From: Acidimicrobiales bacterium
Lineage (GTDB): Bacteria > Actinomycetota > Acidimicrobiia > Acidimicrobiales > Palsa-688
Length of the DNA stretch: 64,000 nt
Reading direction: 5' to 3'
Assembly (NCBI GenBank): GCA_035533095.1
Contig: DATLUM010000040.1
Span: forward strand, 62,001 to 126,000
The notes under the pieces were generated by a model that saw only the letters and a program-made list of their open reading frames with translations, did no database searches and was not told the origin of the DNA. The position numbers were made by a program, and so were the translations under genes. This document shows positions 27,187 to 35,974 of the stretch, one piece after another. Numbering within the stretch: the stretch's first letter is position 1; each line of letters opens with the position of its first letter.

Positions 27187-28267
27187 TCTCCAGCAGCCCC
27201 GCCGCCTGCAAAGCAACGCGCAGGTCGTGCGGGTTGGTGGCCGCGGCCAGCGCGGCCCGCAGCGTGACCTCGCCGCTCTTGAAGAGCCCGAACAGGCTCT
27301 GGTCGAATGTCTGCATCCCGTGGTACTCGCCGTCCGCGATCAGCTCTTCGATCGTCTCGCCGCCGGCGCCCTTCGGGTCGATGATGCGGTCGGCGATGCG
27401 CCCGGTGACCACCATCGCCTCGACGGCGGGCACCCGGCCCTCACCCGAGGAGTGAGGCACCAGCCGCTGGCTGATCACGCCGCGCAGGACGCCGGCGATG
27501 GTCAAGCGGACCTGGTGCTGCTGGAACGGCGGGAAGAAGTCGACGATCCGGTTGATCGTCTCGGTCGCGTTGGTCGTGTGCAATGTGGACAGGACCAGGT
27601 GTCCCGTCTCAGCCGCCATCAACGCCGCGGAGACGGTCTCGACGTCGCGCATTTCACCGATGAGGATCACATCGGGGTCCTGGCGCAGCACCCGGCGCAT
27701 CGCCTGCGCGTAGTCGCGGGTGTCGGTGCCGATCTCGCGCTGGCAGACCACCGAGCGCTTGTCGGGGTGCAGGATCTCGATCGGGTCCTCGATGGTGATC
27801 ACGTTCGCCGAGCGCGTCTGGTTGATGTGGTCGATCATCGCCGCAAGGGTCGTGGTCTTGCCGGAACCCGTGGGCCCGGTGACCAGCACCATCCCGCGAG
27901 GCTCCTCGGCCAGCCGGGTCACGATCGGCGGCAGACCCAGATCCAGCACGGACATCGCCTGTGGCAGCACCCGACGGAGCACCATCGCGGCGCTCCCCCG
28001 CTGGCGGAAGGCGTTGCCCCTGAACCTGCCCATGCCCTCGACCGAGACCGAGAAATCTGCCTCCCCAGTGCGGTGGAACTCCTCGATCCGGTCGACGGGC
28101 ATGATCACGCGCAGGCATTCCTCCACCTCGGTCCGCTCGATGGGAGGGAACGGGGTGGGGCGCAGGTCGCCGTTGACCCGCACCCGCGGCGGAGAGCCGC
28201 CCTTTACGTGAAGGTCGGACCCACCAACCTCGATCACATGGGTGAGCACGGCCTGCAAATCCAGCAT
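27179..28267 (-). CDS. pilT: PilT-type twitching ATPase
   Basis: 362 residues. The N-terminal PAS-like domain (GGSDLHVKGGSPPRVRVNGDL) is followed by a RecA-like ATPase with Walker A VTGPTGSGKTTTL, an Asp box (NVITIEDPIE), Walker B ILIGEMRD and a His box (GHLVLSTLHT). PilT hexamers power type IV pilus retraction. No other pilus gene is in this window, so its pilus partners must be elsewhere, or it serves another secretion system. The deacetylase-like gene lies upstream on the same strand, across an 81-nt gap containing a terminator-like hairpin. Confidence 0.9.
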   Translation of the reverse strand: MLDLQAVLTHVIEVGGSDLHVKGGSPPRVRVNGDLRPTPFPPIERTEVEECLRVIMPVDRIEEFHRTGEADFSVSVEGMGRFRGNAFRQRGSAAMVLRRVLPQAMSVLDLGLPPIVTRLAEEPRGMVLVTGPTGSGKTTTLAAMIDHINQTRSANVITIEDPIEILHPDKRSVVCQREIGTDTRDYAQAMRRVLRQDPDVILIGEMRDVETVSAALMAAETGHLVLSTLHTTNATETINRIVDFFPPFQQHQVRLTIAGVLRGVISQRLVPHSSGEGRVPAVEAMVVTGRIADRIIDPKGAGGETIEELIADGEYHGMQTFDQSLFGLFKSGEVTLRAALAAATNPHDLRVALQAAGLLETM

Positions 28268-28319
28268 CAGTCGGCTATCGGGATTGCCGGACCCCGGGTT
28301 AAGAGTGAAAAATACCGCC

Positions 28320-28342
28320 CGCCGCGCTACCGGCGTCTTTTT
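28320..28342. terminator. Hairpin with flanking A and T tracts
   Basis: CGCCG, 6-nt loop, CGGCG, followed by TCTTTTT on the + strand; an A-run (GAAAAAT) about 10 nt on the other side gives a U-run for the - strand. This could terminate leftward transcription after the deacetylase gene, before pilT. Confidence 0.45.
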
Positions 28343-28348
28343 CCCTTT

Positions 28349-29368
28349 TCAACGCCCTTCGACGTGGATGCTCCGGGCTGCCTCCACGACGCCGCGGCCG
28401 GGGCCACCGGAGGTCACGCCCTCTGGGTGCACGCGTTCACCGGCCAGCGCCGCCACGCACGCCTCCGTGGACGCGGCGAGGGCTGCGAGGTCGTAGCCGC
28501 CCTCGAGGACCGCCACCCGGCGGCCCGCCGGCGCCAGGGAGCACAGCCGGGACGTCAACTCCGAGAAGTCGCCCGACGTGAGCCCGAGGTCGGTCAACGG
28601 GTCGTCGCGGTGCCCGTCGAAGCCTGCCGAGATGATCAACCAGGTGGAGGCGAACCTCTCCGCCACCGGGAACACCACCTCGTCCAGTGCGGCCAGGTAC
28701 ACATCGCCCGTAGCCCCGGGGGGGACCGGGATGTTCACCGTCGCCCCCAGGCCGTTGCCGGAGCCTCTCTCGGCGACCCGGCCCGTTCCCGGGTACAGCG
28801 GTGACTGGTGCAGCGACACGTACAAGACCCTGTCGTCGGAGTAGAAGGCGTCCTGCGTCCCGTTGCCGTGGTGGGCGTCGAAATCCACGATCAGCACCCT
28901 CTCCCCGGCATCCGCGAGAGCGGCGGCGGCGATGGCGACGTTGTTGAGCAGGCAGAACCCCATCGCCTGGTCGGGTGTTGCGTGGTGACCAGGGGGCCTC
29001 ACCGCGACGAACGCGGCATCTGCTTCGCCGGCCCGCAACCGCTGCACGGCGTCGAGGGCACCCCCGGCGGCGGCCAGCGCTGCTTTCCACGATCCGACCG
29101 AGGCCGTCGTGTCCGCGTCGATGTGGCCGCCCCCGGCGAGGCAGAACGCCTCTATGGCGTCAACCGTCGCGGGGTCGTGCACCCTGGTGATCTCGTCCCT
29201 TGTCGCGTCCCTCGGGGTCACCACGACGGCGGCCTCGGAAGCCAGCGCCACCTCGAGTCCGCGATGAACGGCGGAGAGCCGGCTCGCCCGTTCGGGGTGG
29301 GCGCCTCCCGTGTCGTGTTCGGCGCAGGCCGGGTGCATCTCGATCAGTACGGGCACCGGCGCCATCAC
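28349..29368 (-). CDS. Histone-deacetylase-family (AcuC/acetylpolyamine amidohydrolase-like) protein
   Basis: 339 residues. Zinc and active-site motifs are present: RPPGHHA, VDFDAHHGNGTQDAFY, SLHQSPLYPGTG, ISAGFDGHRDDPL and LEGGYDL. The family removes acetyl groups from acetyl-lysine or acetylated polyamines. All catalytic residues appear intact. It starts at ATG 29368, divergent from the GNAT gene at 29417, so an acetylase and a deacetylase are back to back; a functional link is only suggested. Confidence 0.88.
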   Translation of the reverse strand: MMAPVPVLIEMHPACAEHDTGGAHPERASRLSAVHRGLEVALASEAAVVVTPRDATRDEITRVHDPATVDAIEAFCLAGGGHIDADTTASVGSWKAALAAAGGALDAVQRLRAGEADAAFVAVRPPGHHATPDQAMGFCLLNNVAIAAAALADAGERVLIVDFDAHHGNGTQDAFYSDDRVLYVSLHQSPLYPGTGRVAERGSGNGLGATVNIPVPPGATGDVYLAALDEVVFPVAERFASTWLIISAGFDGHRDDPLTDLGLTSGDFSELTSRLCSLAPAGRRVAVLEGGYDLAALAASTEACVAALAGERVHPEGVTSGGPGRGVVEAARSIHVEGR

Positions 29369-29416
29369 GCCAGGCTACGACCCTGCGGCCGGTATGGGCA
29401 GTAGCGTGGGGGCCCC

Positions 29417-30142
29417 GTGACAGCAGCGCCTGCCGACGTGATCAGCTGGGGGCGCGAGCGCGCTCGCACGGGTCGTTGGCGCGGCGACGACCACGTGGCC
29501 TACCTGACCCCGGTGGCCAACGCACCGCTCCTGTCGGCGGACTTCGTCAAGCGCTGCCTCGGAGCTCTGGCCGACCGCGGCTACGAGCGTGTCGTCACCG
29601 CCGCGCTCTCACCACTCGAACAGGCCGGTTTCCTCGCCGCGGGCTTCGACGTCGAACAACGACTCCACCTCCTCACCATCGACCTCGTGCCCCTCCTGCC
29701 GCCGGCGCCGCCGGGGCTGCGCCTCCGGCGGGTGCCACGCCGGCGGCGTGGCGAGGTTCTCGAGGTCGACCGCGCGGCCTTCCCTCCTTTCTGGCAGCTC
29801 GACGATGCCGGTCTGGTCGACTCGCTGAAGGCGACCCCAGCCGTGCGTTTCCGTATGGCTGTCGCTGACGGGCGGGGCGGGCCTGTCACGGGGTACGCGA
29901 TCTGCGGCCGGTCGGGGTCCCGGGGCTTCGTGCAGCGCCTCGCCGTCCACCCGGAATACCAGGGCACCGGCACGGGACGCCGGCTCCTTCTCGACGGCCT
30001 TCGCTGGCTCGCGTCGCGCGGCGCGACTACCGCGGCGGTCAACACCCAGGAAGGCAACGACGCCGCCCTCTCTCTCTACACATCCACCGGCTTCCGCGAG
30101 GAGCCGGTCGGGTTGTCGGTCCTGTCGGCCGGCCTTAGGTGA
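29417..30142 (+). CDS. GNAT family N-acetyltransferase
   Basis: 241 residues. The C-terminal GNAT domain has the acetyl-CoA motif LAVHPEYQGTGTGRRLLLDGLRWL and the final NTQEGNDAALSLYTSTGF. The N-terminal half (VAYLTPVANAPLLSADFVKRCL) looks like a degenerate second GNAT fold. The substrate is unknown. It starts at GTG 29417, 9 nt after a TAGCGT -10-like box, and its stop overlaps the next gene's GTG (GTGA), so it is coupled to the DUF6049 gene. Confidence 0.82.
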   Translation: MTAAPADVISWGRERARTGRWRGDDHVAYLTPVANAPLLSADFVKRCLGALADRGYERVVTAALSPLEQAGFLAAGFDVEQRLHLLTIDLVPLLPPAPPGLRLRRVPRRRRGEVLEVDRAAFPPFWQLDDAGLVDSLKATPAVRFRMAVADGRGGPVTGYAICGRSGSRGFVQRLAVHPEYQGTGTGRRLLLDGLRWLASRGATTAAVNTQEGNDAALSLYTSTGFREEPVGLSVLSAGLR

Positions 30143-32370
30143 AGGCGGTCGGGCGAGCGGCAGCGCTGGCGGCGGCGGCGGCAATAGCCTTCGCTGCCGC
30201 CGCGCCGATCCCGCCGAGCGCCGCCTCCCCCTCGCAGCCGAGCCTGTCGAGCATCGCGCAGCCGATCGCCGTCGAAGCGCAGTCACCCTGGGTAATGTCC
30301 GGCCAGGACTTCCACATGCGCCTCAAGATCACGGCGGCCGACGTGGCGACGGACAAGATCCAGGTGCAGGGCTTCAGCCGCCTGCATACCCGCAGCGACT
30401 TCGAGGCGGCAGTCCTGGGCACCGTGCAGGGCGGCTTCCATTACCCGGCAGTGGTCATGCCGCTGAGCCAGCTGCAACCGGACCCCCGGGGTGGCTACGA
30501 CATCGACATCCCCGTCAACCCGTCGGGTTCCGCGACGCCGCAGGGGCCGGGAACCTTTCCGCCGTTCTCCGCCGTGGGCGACAGCGGGGTGTTCCCGTTA
30601 CAGGTCGAGTTGTTCACGGCCGCCGGCGTCCCGGAAGGACGGCCACTGACGACCTTCCTTGTCTACGCGTCGGCCCAGGGGTCGCCTACAGGCCTGCCGA
30701 AGCTGAACGTCGCGGTCGTGGTACCGGTGCGGTCCCAGCCGTCGGTGGGATCACATGGCGGGATCCAACCAGTGGCAGCCTCCGAATCGTCACGCCTGCA
30801 GCAGCTGGTTGGGGTGTTCCAGGCACACCAGGACGTTCCGCTGAGCCTGGCGGTCTCACCACAGACGTTGGACGTGCTGCAGTCCGGCTCACCGACGGAC
30901 CGCTCGACAGCAGCTTCGCTGGCGCCTCTCGGAAGCTCCGGTGTGGACGAAGTCCTCCCAGACACGTACGCCCGCGTGTCGATGGGAGACCTCATCGGCT
31001 CGGGTCTCGGTGGAGAACTGACCGCCCAGTTCAAGGCAGGGTCTTCGGCACTCGAGAAGGTGTTCCGAGCGGCACCGGCGGGTTCGACGTGGGTCTTCGA
31101 CGGGCCCGTCGACCAGTCGGCGGTCGGGGCGGTGCTCGGGCGGCGGGGCATCACCCACCTGATCATGCCCGACAGCGACCTGACCGCCCTTCCGAACGCC
31201 GCTCGCCAGACGACGTTCGCTTTGCCGACCCGCCTCACGGGTGTGAGCAGAGGTACCGGCCCCGAGGTGTACGCGGCGGACACGCAGCTCACATCCGACT
31301 TCAACGACTCGGGTGGTCCGGTGCTCGCCGCGGACCGCCTCCTCGCCGAGCTGGCGATGATCCAGACGGAGACACCGGGGATCCGCCGGGGTGTGGCCGT
31401 CGTACCACCTCATCGTTGGAACGCGGACCCCGCGTTCGTGAACACGTTGCTCGCCGGGCTGGCAGCTCATCCGCTGTTGCAGGCGGTAACCGCTTCGGGA
31501 CTCTTCTCGGCCGTGAAGACTGCGGCCGTCGAGCGGGGCCTGGCCGGATCGTCCGGGGGTTCGCAGTCGAACCAGGGTGCAACGGGCCAGGGCCTGGCGC
31601 CCCCGAGTGGCGGGCTGGCCCAGGACGCCGTGGACATACGGGATGAGCGCCGGCGGATCCAGGTGTTCCAGGCCGTCCTGGCGTCCGACCAGCAGGCCGC
31701 CGCCCAGCTCGCCGACGCGCTGTTGGTAGCGGAGTCGACCGACATCACCGAGGTTCAGCGCAGGGCGATCCTCAACGCCGTGCGCAGCGGGAGCGCCGGC
31801 GCGCTGAAACAGGTGACGCTCCCCCGCTCCTCGTCGATCACCTTGACGGCGACGCGGGGCCAGATCCCGCTGACCATCCTCTCGGCTGGCGGCCTGCGCG
31901 CCCACGTCGAGCTGCGGCTGAGCAGCCAGCGCCTCATCTTCCGCCCGTTCACCCCGCCCGGTGGAACGTGCCGCGTCCCGACCCCGACCTCTGAGGTGTG
32001 CGAGCTGGTCGTCTCCGGGCAGAACACCACGCTGAAAGTCCCGGTCGAGACCCGCTCGTCGGGTGTTTTTCCCCTCGATGTGTCCCTTTGGACTCCCGGC
32101 GGCGGGGTGCGGCTCGTGAAGCGGCAGAACACGGTTCGCAGCACAGCCGTCTCGGGAGTCGGCGTGATCCTGATCATCCTTGCGGTTCTCTCGCTGGCGC
32201 TGTGGTGGGGCCGCGACCTGCGCCACGGGAGACGTGCGAGGCGCCTGGTCCCCGCCCCCGGCGAGGACGAGCCCGAGCTGCTCGTCGACGACCCGGTGGT
32301 GCGGGAGTTCTTCGAGAAGCCTCCACCAGGGTTCGACGGCGGCGGGACCGGAACCGGTCCGCGCGGCTAG
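30139..32370 (+). CDS. DUF6049 family exported, membrane-anchored protein
   Basis: 743 residues: an Ala-rich signal peptide (residues 1-30), a long extracytoplasmic region and one C-terminal transmembrane helix (about 682-700, GVGVILIILAVLSLALWWG) with a short charged cytoplasmic tail. The layout and its place after the tRNA nucleotidyltransferase match DUF6049 proteins (the Rv3909 position in M. tuberculosis, by recall), where mviN follows. Here mviN does not follow; DegV and a kinase do. The function is unknown but probably linked to the cell envelope. GTG start overlapping GNAT. Confidence 0.75.
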   Translation: MKAVGRAAALAAAAAIAFAAAAPIPPSAASPSQPSLSSIAQPIAVEAQSPWVMSGQDFHMRLKITAADVATDKIQVQGFSRLHTRSDFEAAVLGTVQGGFHYPAVVMPLSQLQPDPRGGYDIDIPVNPSGSATPQGPGTFPPFSAVGDSGVFPLQVELFTAAGVPEGRPLTTFLVYASAQGSPTGLPKLNVAVVVPVRSQPSVGSHGGIQPVAASESSRLQQLVGVFQAHQDVPLSLAVSPQTLDVLQSGSPTDRSTAASLAPLGSSGVDEVLPDTYARVSMGDLIGSGLGGELTAQFKAGSSALEKVFRAAPAGSTWVFDGPVDQSAVGAVLGRRGITHLIMPDSDLTALPNAARQTTFALPTRLTGVSRGTGPEVYAADTQLTSDFNDSGGPVLAADRLLAELAMIQTETPGIRRGVAVVPPHRWNADPAFVNTLLAGLAAHPLLQAVTASGLFSAVKTAAVERGLAGSSGGSQSNQGATGQGLAPPSGGLAQDAVDIRDERRRIQVFQAVLASDQQAAAQLADALLVAESTDITEVQRRAILNAVRSGSAGALKQVTLPRSSSITLTATRGQIPLTILSAGGLRAHVELRLSSQRLIFRPFTPPGGTCRVPTPTSEVCELVVSGQNTTLKVPVETRSSGVFPLDVSLWTPGGGVRLVKRQNTVRSTAVSGVGVILIILAVLSLALWWGRDLRHGRRARRLVPAPGEDEPELLVDDPVVREFFEKPPPGFDGGGTGTGPRG

Positions 32371-32501
32371 GAGACTCGAGCAGCGGAACCTCCCTGTCTT
32401 TTCCCTGATCCCGATGTCACCTTTGACACGCCCGGTCGGTCCAACAGGTTCAACCCGTTTCAACCCGGGAACGTCCCGGCCCGCGACCCGGAGGGGGAAC
32501 A

Positions 32502-33341
32502 ATGCCCGGCATTCGAGTCGTCACCGACACAGCATGTGACTTGCCCGACGAGATCCTCAACGAACTCGGGATCGGGCTCGTATCGCTCAGGATCAGGTTC
32601 GGCCCCGAGGAGTTCGTCGACCGCGTGGAGTTGTCGACGAAGGAGTTCTGGGCGCGATGCTCGTCGTTCGACGGGCTTCCCGAGACCTCGGCGCCTTCGC
32701 CGGGCCAGTTCAAGGAGGCGTTCGAGGCGATGGCGGCGGGTGGTGCCTCCGGCGTGGTCTGCGTGAACCTTTCCTCGAAGATGTCCGCGACGATCCAGGC
32801 GGCGCGCCAGGCGGCTCAGGAGATCGCTGGGTCGTTGCCGGTGCGGGTGGTGGACTCCGAGAGCGTCTCGCTCGGTCAGGGACTCGTCGCGATCGAGGCC
32901 GCGCGGAAGGCGGCCGCCGGCGCTTCGATCGACGAGGTGGCCGCGGCGGCAGAATCGGCTGTCGGCGGTATGAAGTTGTACGGCGCCATCGACACACTCG
33001 AGAACCTGAAGAAGGGCGGCCGGATCGGTGGCGCGCAGGCTCTTCTCGGGTCGCTGCTCTCGATCAAGCCGGTTATACAGGTGCTCGACGGCGAGGTGCA
33101 GCCCGAGTCGAAGCAGCGCACTCGCGGCAAGGCTTTGCGATATCTCGCTGACAAGGCGCGCGACGCGGGGACCGTGTCGAGCATCGCTGCGTTCGGCGCC
33201 GACGCTCCCGACATGGACGAGTTCCTCGAGATGCTGCGGGTGGCCCGGCCCTCGGACAAGATCCTCGTTGGTGACGTTGGGCCGGTCATCGGCACCCACT
33301 CCGGACCCGGCGCGATCGGCGTCGCCTGGATCAACGCCTGA
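32502..33341 (+). CDS. DegV family fatty-acid-binding protein
   Basis: 279 residues. RVVTDTACDLPDEILNELGI is the DegV N-terminal signature; TSAPSPGQFKEAFE, CVNLSSKMSATIQAA, DSESVSLGQG and the C-terminal GPVIGTHSGPGAIGVAW are all family motifs. DegV/FakB proteins bind fatty acids and, in Firmicutes, present them to the kinase FakA. No fakA-like gene is nearby. The ATG at 32502 has GGAGG just upstream. Confidence 0.9.
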   Translation: MPGIRVVTDTACDLPDEILNELGIGLVSLRIRFGPEEFVDRVELSTKEFWARCSSFDGLPETSAPSPGQFKEAFEAMAAGGASGVVCVNLSSKMSATIQAARQAAQEIAGSLPVRVVDSESVSLGQGLVAIEAARKAAAGASIDEVAAAAESAVGGMKLYGAIDTLENLKKGGRIGGAQALLGSLLSIKPVIQVLDGEVQPESKQRTRGKALRYLADKARDAGTVSSIAAFGADAPDMDEFLEMLRVARPSDKILVGDVGPVIGTHSGPGAIGVAWINA

Positions 33342-33400
33342 CAGCGGGCGATCCAGTTCGCGTCCACCTGCCCGCCTGCAGGAGGGTTGCACCGCGGAGG

Positions 33401-33406
33401 TAGCCT
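33401..33406 (+). promoter_or_regulatory. -10-like TAGCCT before the kinase gene
   Basis: TAGCCT ends 8 nt before GTG 33415 with no Shine-Dalgarno between, fitting leaderless initiation. Confidence 0.35.
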
Positions 33407-33414
33407 GAGATCCC

Positions 33415-35058
33415 GTGCCCGGCACCGACCCAACCCACCCGATCACGGCGGGCCGAACGCTCGGCGGGAGGTACAGGCTCGCCTCGATGATCGCCCGCGG
33501 CGGGATGGCGGAGGTCTGGGAGGCGCACGACGAGGTGCTGAGCCGGCCGGTCGCGGTGAAGGTATTGCAGGCTCACCTGTCGACCGACGGCGTCTTCCTC
33601 GAGCGATTCAGGAGGGAGGCGGTCACCGCGGCGCGCCTTGCACACCCGTGCGTGGTGGCGACCTACGACACCGGCGTCGACGCCGGCACGCCCTACATCG
33701 TGATGGAGCTGGTGCGCGGGGAGACGCTGCGCCAGAGGCTCAGCAGTCGCGGCGCTCTCGAGCCGGCAACCGCGTTCTTCATCGCGCGCCAGGTAGCCGA
33801 CGCGTTGTCGGCCGCGCACAAGGCCGGGTTGGTGCACAGGGACATCAAGCCGGCGAACATCCTCCTCGTCGACGACGGTTGGGGTGGGTTGCGGGTCAAG
33901 GTCACCGACTTCGGTATCGCCAAGGCGAGCCAGGGTCTCGGCGCCGACCTGACCAGGACAGGGACCGTGCTGGGGACGCCGAAGTACCTCAGCCCCGAAC
34001 AGATACGCGGGATCGAGCCGGATGCTCGAGCCGATTTGTACTCGCTCGGAGTGGTCCTGTTCGAGATGCTCACCGGCGAGCCGCCTTACACCGGCGCCAC
34101 CGACATGGCCACGGCGCTCGCCCACCTCAACGACCACGTCCCCAAGCTCTCCACCCGCACCAAAGGCCTCCCGCCCGCGGTTGAGCGCCTCAACGACGAC
34201 CTCCTCGCCAAAGAGCCCGTTGACCGGGTCCCCTCGGCTCCTGCGCTGCTTCAGAGGATCGACTCGCTCCCCCCTCTTCCGGCAACTCCGGTCGTCCGGG
34301 AAAAGAGCGCCCGGTCGCGCGACCGCGTCGACGCGGCCGCTTCGCACGTCGCGACCCGGGCCGGCACCGCGACCGGATCCGACAACGGCACCGTTGCGAT
34401 GGATCTGCGCGGCCCCGCGACGGATCCTTACGGCTCCGCCGCGGTGCCGCCACAGCGTGAACCCGGATGGGCGACGAGGCGGCGCGTCGGGACGGTCGTT
34501 GGCGCGCTGCTGCTGATCGGCGCTGTGACGGCGGCGGCGCTGCTTTCGGCATCCGGATCCCCCGCTCGAAGACCGGCAGGGTCAGGAGCGAGCACCCCCG
34601 TCAAATCGACCATCGCTATCTCCTCCGTCAACGTCTTCATGGTCAACGACCGGCCCCCCGACAACGCCTCCGCCGCCGAGAACATCTTCGACGGCAACAC
34701 CTCCACCTACTGGCCGACGGACCAGTACCACACCGCTAAGTTCGGCAACCTGTACCCGGGCATCGGGCTTGCGATCCACCTGAGCCAACCCGAGCAGGGG
34801 CGATCGCTCGTCGTCACGTCGCCGGGCAGCGGGTGGGCAGCAGAGACGTTCGTGTCCTCGGCACCGGTGGATTCCGGCCAGCCGGTCTCCGCGTGGGGAC
34901 AGAGCACCGACGCCAAGAGCGACATTCCTGCCGGCAGGGTGACGTTCAAGCTCGGCGACCGGAAGGCCGAGTGGGTGCTGCTCTGGATCACCGACCTCGG
35001 TTCGCCGCTGCCCAGCGGAATCTACGAGGGGCGCATATCCGAAGTGGCTATCAGTTAG
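33415..35058 (+). CDS. Membrane Ser/Thr protein kinase with an exported discoidin-like domain
   Basis: 547 residues. The kinase domain (about 18-285) has all key residues: Lys49 (VAVKV), HRD at 141-143 with Asn148, DFG at 165-167 and SPE at 193-195, so it should be active. A juxtamembrane linker, one transmembrane helix (about 357-378) and an exported C-terminal domain (about 400-547: SVNVFMVNDRPPDNASAAEN, FDGNTSTYWPTDQY) follow. The exported domain resembles the discoidin/carbohydrate-binding-like module at the end of mycobacterial MviN (MurJ), whose kinase domain is a pseudokinase that binds FhaA. The MurJ flippase part is absent here. It probably senses envelope state. Confidence 0.85.
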   Translation: MPGTDPTHPITAGRTLGGRYRLASMIARGGMAEVWEAHDEVLSRPVAVKVLQAHLSTDGVFLERFRREAVTAARLAHPCVVATYDTGVDAGTPYIVMELVRGETLRQRLSSRGALEPATAFFIARQVADALSAAHKAGLVHRDIKPANILLVDDGWGGLRVKVTDFGIAKASQGLGADLTRTGTVLGTPKYLSPEQIRGIEPDARADLYSLGVVLFEMLTGEPPYTGATDMATALAHLNDHVPKLSTRTKGLPPAVERLNDDLLAKEPVDRVPSAPALLQRIDSLPPLPATPVVREKSARSRDRVDAAASHVATRAGTATGSDNGTVAMDLRGPATDPYGSAAVPPQREPGWATRRRVGTVVGALLLIGAVTAAALLSASGSPARRPAGSGASTPVKSTIAISSVNVFMVNDRPPDNASAAENIFDGNTSTYWPTDQYHTAKFGNLYPGIGLAIHLSQPEQGRSLVVTSPGSGWAAETFVSSAPVDSGQPVSAWGQSTDAKSDIPAGRVTFKLGDRKAEWVLLWITDLGSPLPSGIYEGRISEVAIS

Positions 35059-35069
35059 CCGACGGTTGC

Positions 35070-35492
35070 TCAGCTGATGGAGCCGCCCGCGGCGGGGTGT
35101 TCGGCCGGTGCGGGTTGGGCCGGAGCTGGTTGGGCTGCTGCCGTGCGTCCGGCCGCTGCAGGTCGCCAGTTCCCGAGCGCCGCCCACACGATCGGCCAGG
35201 CGAGACCGATTGTCATCTCGGCCCACGCCGCAGAGGGAAGCGGCTCGAGGCCCCACGTGGTCGAAATGCCCACCCCCCATGCCAGGCAAGCGCACGAGAG
35301 CGGACCGGTCGCAAACCACAGCGCGCGTTGATGCCGCCCGGCGATCGCGGCCATAGCCGTGCCGATCAGCGCCGGCACGATGACGCACGCCAGCCAAGGG
35401 ATCGCACCTGTGAGCGGGTACTCGCCGAGGGTCACCGCGGCGAGGCAGGCGATGAGGCAGCCGGCGAGCACCGCGGCGATCAGGCGTGTCAC
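35070..35492 (-). CDS. Small integral membrane protein of unknown function
   Basis: 140 residues with about four hydrophobic segments (IAAVLAGCLIACLAAVTLG, WLACVIVPALIGTAMAAIAG, LWFATGPLSCACLAWGVG, MTIGLAWPIVWAALG) and an Ala/Pro-rich C-terminal tail. I do not recognise a family. It is convergent with the kinase gene. Coding is supported by the regular hydrophobic pattern and by position; confidence is moderate. Confidence 0.55.
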   Translation of the reverse strand: MTRLIAAVLAGCLIACLAAVTLGEYPLTGAIPWLACVIVPALIGTAMAAIAGRHQRALWFATGPLSCACLAWGVGISTTWGLEPLPSAAWAEMTIGLAWPIVWAALGNWRPAAAGRTAAAQPAPAQPAPAEHPAAGGSIS

Positions 35493-35577
35493 GCGGCGAG
35501 GGTAACCCGGCGGTGCCGGCGATCGGCGGCGCGACGTCCGAACTGTGCCGGCGTGCGAGGTCCGGGACCGGGCTGGC

Positions 35578-35583
35578 TAGGCT
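35578..35583 (+). promoter_or_regulatory. -10-like TAGGCT for a leaderless message
   Basis: TAGGCT ends 6 nt before ATG 35590, and no Shine-Dalgarno separates them. Confidence 0.4.
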
Positions 35584-35589
35584 CGTTTT

Positions 35590-35940
35590 ATGCCAGATCA
35601 CTCGCCGGGTTCGCCGCCGCACTCAGCCGGTACCACGGGCAAGGACTGGCCAGACGAGATCGCCGACCGTATCGAGTCGGTGGTCCTCGTGGTCAGGAGC
35701 AAGACCACCGTGCCGGTCACGAGGGCGGCCCGGGGGCTCGTGTTCGGCCTTGTCGCCGGGGTGCTCGGCGCCGTCGCGTTCCTCTTGTTAGTCATAGGGA
35801 TCGTACGGCTTCTCGACGTCTACCTCCCGTGGCATCCCCTCGCCCGGCGTGTCTGGACGGTGGACGCCGGGGCCGCTGCAATATTCCTGGGCGCTGGGGC
35901 GTTCGCGTGGCGGAGGAGGAGACCCCGGCAGCAGGCCTGA
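35590..35940 (+). CDS. Small two-helix membrane protein
   Basis: 116 residues: a soluble N-terminal part (KDWPDEIADRIESVVLVVRSKTTVPV) and two transmembrane helices (GLVFGLVAGVLGAVAFLLLVIGIVRLL and AGAAAIFLGAGAFAW) with a basic C-terminus. It resembles small phage-holin-like/DUF membrane proteins of actinobacteria. The function is unknown. It lies 34 nt upstream of trxB on the same strand and is probably co-transcribed with it. Confidence 0.65.
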   Translation: MPDHSPGSPPHSAGTTGKDWPDEIADRIESVVLVVRSKTTVPVTRAARGLVFGLVAGVLGAVAFLLLVIGIVRLLDVYLPWHPLARRVWTVDAGAAAIFLGAGAFAWRRRRPRQQA

Positions 35941-35974
35941 GGTTCCGCCGTTTCGGCCCACCCGAGGAGCATCC

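Noticed and set aside
35849-35974. Upstream extension of trxB
   Set aside because: ATG 35975 has a well-spaced GAGGAG and matches the family N-terminus; the extension overlaps the preceding gene.
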